A stretch of 64,000 bases of DNA from Hyphomicrobiales bacterium (GTDB lineage: Bacteria; Pseudomonadota; Alphaproteobacteria; Rhizobiales; Aestuariivirgaceae): contig JANYLQ010000001.1 in NCBI GenBank assembly GCA_025363755.1, positions 46,364-110,363 of the forward strand. Reading direction: 5' to 3'. The first letter of the stretch is position 1. The number at the start of each line of letters is the position of its first letter. The notes under the pieces were generated by a model. That model was not told where the DNA came from. It did not search any database and saw nothing but the letters and a program-made list of their open reading frames with translations. Below, piece by piece: positions 56,869 to 64,000 of the stretch. The translations under genes and the position numbers were made by a program.

Positions 56869-57148
56869 ATGGGGTATTTCCTTCTGCATAAGGCGGGCAA
56901 ATTTATTGCCAAGGCTCAAATATGCGGTCTGCAAAAGCAGCGGTTAAGGGCATTCTAAACATCAGTTCACAGCTCAGAGGCATCGCAAAGCAAACAAACG
57001 CTTAAAACAATTCAGAGCAGGTTTCCCCACCCCAGTGATATCCAAGAGCAAGCTCTAGACCTCAAGATGGGCGGTTCATAGCGTAGATGGGTGCGGGGAG
57101 CAAGGCTCTCATTCCAGCCTTAAGACTGGCCCCTCAGTCCTTCGGACA

Positions 57149-57173
57149 GCTCCCCCAACAAGTTGGGAGGAGC
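57149..57173. repeat. Palindromic hairpin
   Basis: GCTCCCCCAAC-AA-GTTGGGAGGAGC: an 11-bp stem with one bulged A. Part of a GC-rich mosaic. Confidence 0.6.
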
Positions 57174-57209
57174 GCGATCTATAGTTTAGCTCAGATTTCT
57201 ATTCATTCG

Positions 57210-57265
57210 CCCTCCGCCCAGCTTGCTGGCGGGCGGAGCGCTAGCGACACCCGAAGGGCGGAGGG
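57210..57265. repeat. Mosaic palindrome with two alternative stems
   Basis: CTCCGCCC (57212-57219) can pair with GGGCGGAG at 57231-57238, or CCCTCCGCCC (57210-57219) with GGGCGGAGGG at 57256-57265. The two stems exclude each other. Confidence 0.7.
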
Positions 57266-57479
57266 GGAGCCTGCCACACGCGACAGCCCCGCCGTCCTTT
57301 TCGGCGAAATCAATAACCTCGCGCCAGCTTCCAAAATCGCCGATTTAAAATCACTCCTACATAGCGACACGGTAAAATTCCGCCAGCCATGGCACCGCGC
57401 AGACAAAGCGAGCAACGGGATCGATTTTTGGGGTTAATACGGCAGGTCCTTTCTATGTGACGTGAACTATTTTCGAACT

Positions 57480-57503
57480 GCCCGCCAAGTTTCCTTGGCG
57501 GGC
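57480..57503. repeat. Perfect 10-bp hairpin
   Basis: GCCCGCCAAG-TTTC-CTTGGCGGGC, 7 bp past the DUF1508 stop. No T run follows on the minus strand, so it is not a standard terminator. Confidence 0.75.
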
Positions 57504-57510
57504 GATTTCG

Positions 57511-57720
57511 TTAAGCGGCATTTTCAAGGTTAGAAGGATACCAGATTGGGCTACTGGAGGAAGACTTCATGATCTCGATGCTACGTTCACAGTCTGAGCG
57601 ATTGTGGTAACTTTCACTGCTTACGGAAATAGTTCTTCCGTTCGAAGCGTCGTAACTCCAACGCCAAAGATTTTGGTTATCTTTATACAACCAATAAGAC
57701 GGATGAGTACGGTTAGCCAA
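57511..57720 (-). CDS. DUF1508 (YegP-like) small protein
   Basis: 69 residues from a TTG with GAAAGG upstream. YWLYKDNQNLWRWSYDASNGRTISVSSESYHNRSDCERSIE matches the DUF1508 repeat pattern (aromatic-rich start, xASNGxxI, SKxDCxxGI). One repeat only, where YegP has two. Function unknown. Confidence 0.8.
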   Translation of the reverse strand: MANRTHPSYWLYKDNQNLWRWSYDASNGRTISVSSESYHNRSDCERSIEIMKSSSSSPIWYPSNLENAA

Positions 57721-58268
57721 CTTTTTGACCTTTCAAGTTTAATGATGCCGAACTTGACTTTGGTCCAGGATTGTAGTGCATCTCTCCTATGTCTGTGTCC
57801 AAATCCTGCGTTCAGCATACGTTGAGTGCAGGAATAGAAGTCAGATGAAGGCCGTTAAACCGCGAGTTTGACGGCCTTTCCGATTCTAATATCGATCACT
57901 CTTGGACAACCAATTAAGGGATTGAGTCAAGTTTGCCGCTTACACATTAATTAAGCCGCTGAAATTAAAAGATAAATCTTGTGGAAAACTCGCATAAACG
58001 AATCTTTATATGAAAGAATTATAATAAATAATTGAATTTATTGATATTTAACCCTCCGATTCGCCTTTTTAAAGAATGAAAAGCGAAGGAATTTTTCAAT
58101 TATGAAGCATAACCCAAAAAAATCAATTAAAACCTAAAATAGAAATCAATCCTAAGCCCCCTGCCAGCCCCGTACAGCAAAATCAAACTTTCCCGCTACC
58201 CCCGTAGCTCCCAACGCAAGAATCGCGTCCTATGGCCCCCAAACTTGCTTTAAACACCTACTGTAAGA
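57721..58268. other. Intergenic stretch before cmk end, AT-rich
   Basis: About 550 bases without a recognised gene. A hairpin (57848-57878) is the only clear element. The rest is AT-rich with no conserved open frame. Confidence 0.5.
57848..57878. terminator. Hairpin with short T tracts, possible bidirectional terminator
   Basis: AAGGCCGTTAAAC-CGCGA-GTTTGACGGCCTT, 13-bp stem with one mismatch and short T tracts on each side. May end transcripts from cmk, which stops about 390 bp to the right. Confidence 0.5.
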
Positions 58269-58894
58269 CTAAATAGCAAATTTGGCCTTGATGGCCCCCA
58301 AAGCCAGCTCCAACGCCTCCTCCACCCCCAAATGAGACGTGTCCACCACAATGGCATCCGCCGCGGCCAGTGTCGGCGCGGTTGAGCGGGAAGCGTCTCG
58401 GTCGTCGCGGGCTTTGATGTCGGCAGTGACGTCTTGCAACGAGTTTGCAATGCCCAAACCTTGCAATTCTTTGAACCGCCGTAAAACCCGCGCTTCAACC
58501 GATGCCGTAATATAAAACTTAACATCGGCACTAGGGCAAATCACTGTGCCAATGTCGCGGCCATCCAAAACCGCGCCAGGCAAACGCTTAGCAAAATCGC
58601 GTTGAAATTTTAAAAGTGCAGATCGCACTTCGGGAATGACGGCAACTTTAGAAGCGGCAGAGCCCACCACTTCGCTGCGCAACTCGTGATCCTCGAAATC
58701 GTCAACATTCAAATCACGCGCAAACGCGGTAGCCTTCGCTACATCTGTAAAATCCGTCTGTGTACGGAGCATCTGCAACCCCACCATCCTGTAGAGTGCA
58801 CCCGTATCTAAAAAATGATAACCCAAATGCAGGGCCAGACCACGTGCCAGCGTGCCCTTACCCGCAGCTGATGGCCCATCGACGGCGATAATCA

Positions 58895-58895
<1 letters not shown>
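58269..58895 (-). CDS. cmk: Cytidylate kinase
   Basis: 208 residues. P-loop GPSAAGKGTLARGLA and LDGRDIGTVICPSADVKFYITA. Phosphorylates (d)CMP. Shares one base with aroA; the aroA-cmk-rpsA order is highly conserved in proteobacteria. Confidence 0.97.
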
Positions 58896-60253
<1,358 letters not shown>

Positions 60254-60352
60254 TCAAAAGCCCTGTCACCCTCCCTCAATCAAAGTTTTGACATTCGCGC
60301 CCACCCGTGGCAGAAGCCCGCTCAATCAACCTTATTTATGAAGGAATATGCA

Positions 60353-60769
60353 GTGGTTAAAGCTGAGCTTGGAACCAAGCGGACCTGCCCTAATTGTGCA
60401 ACCCGTTTTTATGATTTGTTGAAATCCCCGATTGTTTGCCCATCTTGCGCAACCAGTTTTATGGCGATGTCAATTTTGCCATCAAAAGCCGAATTCCCAG
60501 GCATGGTGCCGCAAGCCCAGCCGAAGCCCCGTGAAGAGGCAGATGACGCCGATACTGGTGAAGTCGAATTGATCAGCTTGGATGAAGCCGCAGCTGAAGA
60601 AAAAGCTGATGACGAAACCGCAGGCATTGAGGATGTGGATCTGGGCGAAGACGCCGCAGAAACCACCAATGACGATGAAGATGATACATTCCTCGTTGAA
60701 GAAGAAGACGAAGGCAATATGTCTGATCTCGTCGAAGGCGGCGGCAAGGAAGAAGACGAAGAACAATAA
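60353..60769 (+). CDS. FYDLN-acid family protein (TIGR02300), zinc-ribbon with acidic tail
   Basis: 138 residues from GTG 60353, which has AAGGA 7 bp upstream, giving VKAELGTKRTCPNC as in the family. The CPNC...CPSC pair forms a zinc ribbon with FYDLLKSPIVC. From residue ~55 the chain is dominated by Asp/Glu. Role unknown. The frame open from 60224 is a non-conserved extension. Confidence 0.92.
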   Translation: MVKAELGTKRTCPNCATRFYDLLKSPIVCPSCATSFMAMSILPSKAEFPGMVPQAQPKPREEADDADTGEVELISLDEAAAEEKADDETAGIEDVDLGEDAAETTNDDEDDTFLVEEEDEGNMSDLVEGGGKEEDEEQ

Positions 60770-60854
60770 AGTTCTTGCGTCCGGCGCTACGGCCTACTAG
60801 ATCACCAATCGCGTTTGGGCGTTCATTTGCCCAAACCCCATTACCTGATTAAAC

Positions 60855-60930
<76 letters not shown>

Positions 60931-61320
60931 ATCTTTTCAAAGACTTAGCTAAGATAGTTGGTTTTGAAATTTCTTGCTAGCAACCAGATAGCAACCAACT
61001 CAGGCTATTTGCGCTCCATTGCCCGTCGATCCGTGTCTGGGTGCCTGTTAGGTAAATTTACCGCTGCAGAGAGAACTGGTGGCATCGGGAAGCACGCTCA
61101 TTGCGCCCCGCATTGCTTCAAAGTGTAGCGCCAGAAATTGCATCGTATCTTACGTTAACAATGCTACATTAGCCTTGCCGCTCAAATTGCTATAAATCAA
61201 AAAGGGGCAGGTTCGTTGATTGGTGCACGGCGCTCACCTTGCAGTGGTGCGCAAATTCTGTGCGGATTTGCAGTTTTCTTTGGGCGACCGAAACGCTCCT
61301 TGCCTCATTTTAAAGGGGCA
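60931..61320. other. Intergenic accessory stretch
   Basis: 390 bases without a supported gene. Begins with the att-like zone next to tRNA-Ala. AAAGGGGCA occurs at 61201-61209 and again at 61312-61320, bounding about 100 bp. Confidence 0.5.
60979..60996 (+). repeat. Direct repeat AGCAACC x2, arm-site-like, after tRNA-Ala
   Basis: AGCAACC-AGAT-AGCAACC, period 11 bp, starting 49 bp past the CCA. Preceded by CCAATCTTTTCAAAGACTTAGC, nearly repeated after the tRNA-Arg fragment. Confidence 0.6.
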
Positions 61321-61326
61321 AAGTGT

Positions 61327-61371
61327 CTACGAATCTAGGGGTCAGAGGTTCAAATCCTTTCGGGCGCGCCA
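61327..61371 (+). other. tRNA-Arg(ACG) 3' fragment, attachment-site scar
   Basis: 45 nt from the anticodon loop CTACGAA through GGTC, T arm GAGGTTCAAATCCTT and acceptor GGGCGCG to CCA. The 5' half is missing: the bases before the loop (AAGTGT) cannot pair with TCTAG. Typical of an att site made by an integrase crossing over at the anticodon loop. Confidence 0.85.
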
Positions 61372-61419
61372 ATCATTTCAATTACTTAGCTAAATTGAGG
61401 GTTTGCAGAATTTGCAGCG

Positions 61420-61437
61420 GGGTTCCATTAGGGTTCC
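61420..61437 (+). repeat. Direct repeat GGGTTCC x2, arm-site-like, after tRNA-Arg fragment
   Basis: GGGTTCC-ATTA-GGGTTCC, period 11 bp, starting 49 bp past the fragment CCA, the same offset as at tRNA-Ala. Confidence 0.6.
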
Positions 61438-61580
61438 TGCGATGCTTGTTTTTCGCAACACTGGTTCCTGCTTGCGCGTTCGTACCGCGCGCTGGCATGA
61501 CACGATCAGGAACAAAGATCGTGCGGGCAAAGTCTATCCCACCCGCTCCAAAGCGACGGATCAAGTCATAGGTTAGTCAT

Positions 61581-61853
61581 TCATAGAATAGCACCCGCTG
61601 CATTATGCTGTAATAGATCACCAGGACGAATGGAGCGATTGAGCATCTGGTCTGAACGATGACCCGTAGTTCGGCGGATCGCCCATGAGACAACCCCTGC
61701 TTCATCTGCACTTGAGGCAAGCCCAGCACAGAGGGAATAGCCGCTGTACAGTTCGGAATTGAGACCTATGATGGCCACATGTTCTCGCACCACAATGGAA
61801 ACACCTTTGGGCTTTAGAGGTATACGCCATGTTGCGAGATCAGCCTTGCGCAC
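61581..61853 (-). pseudogene. Tyrosine recombinase (integrase) C-terminal remnant
   Basis: 90 codons matching the C-terminal catalytic part of phage-type integrases: YSGYSLCAGLASSADEAGV, then TTGHRSDQMLNRSIR and a tail LLQHNAAGAIL. The usual HSLRAG reads YSLCAG, so the catalytic His and Arg are both replaced (Tyr, Cys), and the nucleophile position RRYIR reads NRSIR (Tyr to Ser). No N-terminal half is present. A dead fragment 210 bp past the tRNA-Arg scar. Confidence 0.85.
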
Positions 61854-62237
61854 ATCTATGTCTATAATGCTATATATATCGCCTCTGGCTGGACGTTACT
61901 TTACCAAATTTCAACGTCAGCTATCCAAGCCATTTGATTTTTAACCATTTTCCATATAGAGAGAATAATGGACAAGTACGGGATTTCCCTGATCCCCTGC
62001 ATGTCTGGCCGGCGGGGCAACTTGTCGGCCAATTTGTTGGATTGCGCATCACATGCTCGTACCAACATTTAAAACATTGACTGTAAATTCAAGCTCACAT
62101 GATTTCTAATTTCCACATGCCACTTTATTTGGGCTGGCAACTATACAGTGCGAGGTGATGTACGCTCGCTTTCTTGGCCGGACAAAAAAATTTCACCGTC
62201 TGAACAAATAAGCTGGCTGACTCTTTACACACTGTGA
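61854..62237. other. Intergenic stretch between integrase remnant and SOS box
   Basis: About 380 bases. A 34-codon frame (61969-62073) beginning MDKYGISLIPC has no recognised family. Probably decayed sequence. Confidence 0.4.
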
Positions 62238-62252
62238 GAACATAGTAAGAAC
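62238..62252 (+). promoter_or_regulatory. LexA (SOS) box
   Basis: GAAC-ATAGTAA-GAAC, an exact match to the alphaproteobacterial GAAC-N7-GAAC operator. 33 bp before the truncated polymerase frame. Confidence 0.8.
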
Positions 62253-62270
62253 ACAACTGCCTTAATTCAC

Positions 62271-62525
62271 TTGCGTCTTATTGTTTTACAACCTCCCTTT
62301 GTGCAGATTGCATCCCTGCGTCTGCCCACAACTATTGAACGGCTCTATCTTGATTTCAACGGTTTCTTTGCCAGCGTGGAACAGCAGGCTGACAAATCAT
62401 TGCGGAGGCGTCCGGTGGGCGTAGTTCAGTTCACGAGCACTTTACGCAGGGCAGAGATTATTCAGAAGGAGCAGGAGGCCCTCAGCGCATTCAATACCAT
62501 TCTTTTGGGTATTAAAAAGAAATAG
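62271..62525 (+). pseudogene. Truncated Y-family DNA polymerase (ImpB/MucB/SamB-like)
   Basis: 84 codons. RLYLDFNGFFASVEQQAD with catalytic Asp, then SLRRRPVGVVQF, matches the polymerase N-terminus. After about residue 57 homology ends, and the frame closes 27 codons on. Full members exceed 350 residues, so palm, finger and little-finger parts are lost. Confidence 0.8.
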
Positions 62526-62583
62526 CGCAAAGATGATCAGGCTGATCTGTCCCAATTTCAAGTTCGGCTAAAAGACCATGCGC

Positions 62584-62614
62584 AGCACTTGGTGAAGACT
62601 CTCAAGTGCTTTTT
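62584..62614 (+). terminator. Terminator after the polymerase remnant
   Basis: AGCACTTG/CAAGTGCT stem with an 11-nt loop and a run of five Ts. The convergent CPBP frame stops within it. Confidence 0.75.
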
Positions 62615-62976
62615 AAATAAAATACCACCATAGACGATGCCAGTTGAAAGAGGGCTGGATAAACATAGTAAAAGCAATGAGTCATTATGCAAGTCCACAG
62701 GCTCTCAGTTCGCCAAATTGCGAAGCTTCCCATCAAGCCAAAGATAATTGTTGATACGAGTGCATACCACGGTTGATGAAAGTGTAATAGCGCCCACGCG
62801 ATTATACTAAACATTGCTGAAGGCCAGAAACTCAACCTTGATATCGCAAGAGCAGAAAGAAGAAATCCGCGAAAGAGAAATTCTTCAGCAACCGATCTTA
62901 CAGTTGTAAGCGATATTAAATCAACAATCGCAACATAGAGGTGAAGTTGATTTAGATTTCGTGCTTGAACTTGCAA
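62602..62976 (-). pseudogene. CPBP-family intramembrane protease, 5'-truncated
   Basis: 124 codons from a TTG. EEFLFRG (motif 1 Glu-Glu and Arg) and a membrane HFH pair in WALLHFHQPW (motif 2) are present; motif 3 reads MTHCFYYV, where Asn is often found after His. An in-frame TAG lies 15 bp upstream, and no N-terminal membrane segments are found in other frames, so the gene is probably broken. Confidence 0.75.
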
Positions 62977-63073
62977 GGGATAGAGTGTCTATTCTTTCGA
63001 CGCTGGATCCCATAAAAATGAAACAAATTTTTAAGCTTGAGAGTTTTAAGTGTCTATAGTGCAACTAAGCCAA

Positions 63074-64000
63074 TCAGGTATCTAGCTTTGTTGTAGAGGT
63101 TTCAACCGTCCGAACCGTTTTTATATCCGTCAGCTTGCGACCCTCCCCAAAATTTTCAGTCGCATGTAATGGTCGATGACCTTCGCTCCCCTGAACAGCT
63201 AATTTGCTACTCATGACCGCTATGTTGATTATGTTAGAGGACGGAGGCAAAATTGCCACAAGCTCTTTTTGAAGAGATTGACGACGCTTAGAACGACGCA
63301 ATCGCCTGCCAAATTTTAACTCAGGATACTGAATCACTATGGTGGCTAAGAAAACTAATATGGCTCCCTGTATTGCGGTATTTGTCATGGTTTCGAATAA
63401 TAATAAGTTGGCAAACATGGCGCCAAACACGGCTTCGCTGCTTACAATAATAGTTACAAGACTTGAACTAGCATGTTGCTGCGCAACCGCCATAAGGAGA
63501 TAGGAGGCTCCTTTGCTTATGATCCCCAAAAGGATAAGGTGAGGTAGCGTCAGCCACAGGGCGGGTAACGTTATAGTTTCAAAGCTGAAAGCAAAGGCGA
63601 GGCAGGCAGTTCCACAAACTATAAACTGACACAGCGTCAGAAATCCTGGTTGGCCATGCATCTGTACAAATCGACCGACTAAAGGAGTCCAGATAGCAAA
63701 AAATATGGCCGCAATAAAGCAAAGCAAGTCGCCCTCATTGAATGTGTCAAACCGTGCATCCTGCAAGAGCCAAATGCCGGCGCAAGTTAACAAGGCCGAT
63801 GGGATAACAAAAGCATTAGGACGTTCTTTTGCAATAAGCCAAGCCGTGATTGGTATCATGGCAACGTTGGCATTAACTAAAAAGCCTGCTTTCGTGACGC
63901 TGGTTGCGCCATAACCCAATTGCATTGAGAGAACGGCTCCAGTGAAAACAATGCAAATTAATAAAATTTGCTTCCAATGCTTGGTTAATCGGGACCTAAA
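63074..64000 (-). CDS. EamA/DMT-family permease, 5' end outside window
   Basis: The frame is open to base 64000, so the N-terminus lies outside. At least seven membrane helices with EamA-type segments (GYGATSVTKAGFLVNANVAMIPI and the second repeat LGIISKGASYLLMAVAQQHASSSLVTII). Substrate unknown. After the last helix comes an unusual ~80-residue basic then polar tail (GRRLRRSKRRQ ... TSTTKLDT) not typical of the family. Confidence 0.88.
   Translation of the reverse strand, partial: FRSRLTKHWKQILLICIVFTGAVLSMQLGYGATSVTKAGFLVNANVAMIPITAWLIAKERPNAFVIPSALLTCAGIWLLQDARFDTFNEGDLLCFIAAIFFAIWTPLVGRFVQMHGQPGFLTLCQFIVCGTACLAFAFSFETITLPALWLTLPHLILLGIISKGASYLLMAVAQQHASSSLVTIIVSSEAVFGAMFANLLLFETMTNTAIQGAILVFLATIVIQYPELKFGRRLRRSKRRQSLQKELVAILPPSSNIINIAVMSSKLAVQGSEGHRPLHATENFGEGRKLTDIKTVRTVETSTTKLDT

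Larger units (their letters stand above)
56935..57510. other. Non-coding repeat-bearing gap between rpsA and a DUF1508 gene
   Basis: About 575 bases with no supported gene. Frames at 57087-57437 and its complement show biased, repeat-like composition. Contains three hairpin-forming elements listed separately. Confidence 0.5.

Noticed and set aside
57087..57437. 116-codon frame in the repeat gap
   Set aside because: Runs straight through hairpin-forming repeats, and an overlapping antisense frame is equally open; repeat composition explains both.
61323..61571. 82-codon frame starting in the tRNA-Arg fragment
   Set aside because: It begins inside tRNA sequence and crosses the direct repeats; no homology visible.

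Overview
The window is a gene-dense chromosomal segment of an alphaproteobacterium, most likely a moderately low-GC member of the Hyphomicrobiales (Rhizobiales) or a close relative. The pointers are the block leuS-lptE-holA / parB-parA-rsmG-mnmG-mnmE-rho-hemJ-hemE, an origin between hemE and maf, the TsaE-sugar kinase fusion beside murU and addBA, a DivL-type kinase with Tyr in its H-box, CtrA-type TTAA-N7-TTAA boxes, and an SOS box of the alphaproteobacterial GAAC-N7-GAAC type. Taxonomy is inferred from gene content and order only.

Layout. 0-8.4 kb: the end of a heparinase-like gene, purH, tRNA-Gly, ybaK, a thioredoxin/TPR chaperone cluster, and glnK-amtB behind a sigma-54-type promoter. 8.5-19.4 kb: ftsK, lolA, xth, a small cyclic-nucleotide-binding protein, an OmpR-family regulator, an L,D-transpeptidase, YggS, leuS-lptE-holA. 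19.3-28.2 kb: the origin-proximal block on the minus strand, with a near-perfect parS between mnmG and mnmE and an oriC between hemE and maf that carries a perfect DnaA box and two perfect CtrA boxes. 28.2-34.4 kb: maf-aroE-coaE-dnaQ, secB, and Tim44-like/mltA/smr/XRE. 34.4-47.5 kb: ahcY behind a perfect 20-bp palindrome, divL, tsaE-kinase, murU, addB, addA, trxA. 47.5-60.8 kb: minus-strand folC-accD-trpA-trpB-trpF-pyrF-ornithine cyclodeaminase-lapA-ihfB-rpsA-cmk-aroA, with a repeat-bearing gap that holds a small DUF1508 gene, then an acidic-tailed FYDLN-type protein and tRNA-Ala.

60.9-64 kb is accessory and decayed. Directly after tRNA-Ala comes a tandem att-like zone: a 45-nt 3' fragment of tRNA-Arg(ACG), matched sequences after both CCA ends, 7-bp direct repeats at the same offset, and a tyrosine-integrase remnant that has lost catalytic residues. 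It is followed by a truncated Y-family polymerase that still has a perfect LexA box, a truncated CPBP protease and a DMT permease running off the window edge.

How it fits together. The centre is a cell-cycle hub: oriC with CtrA and DnaA sites, parABS, rsmG/mnmEG, and 9 kb away divL, a regulator of the CtrA pathway. Around it lie housekeeping operons for heme, shikimate, tryptophan, pyrimidine, folate and peptidoglycan recycling. No wholly new multi-gene system is evident. The least ordinary signals are the tandem att architecture at the right end, the hairpin that buries the xth start codon, and the alternative-pairing palindromes near 57.2 kb.
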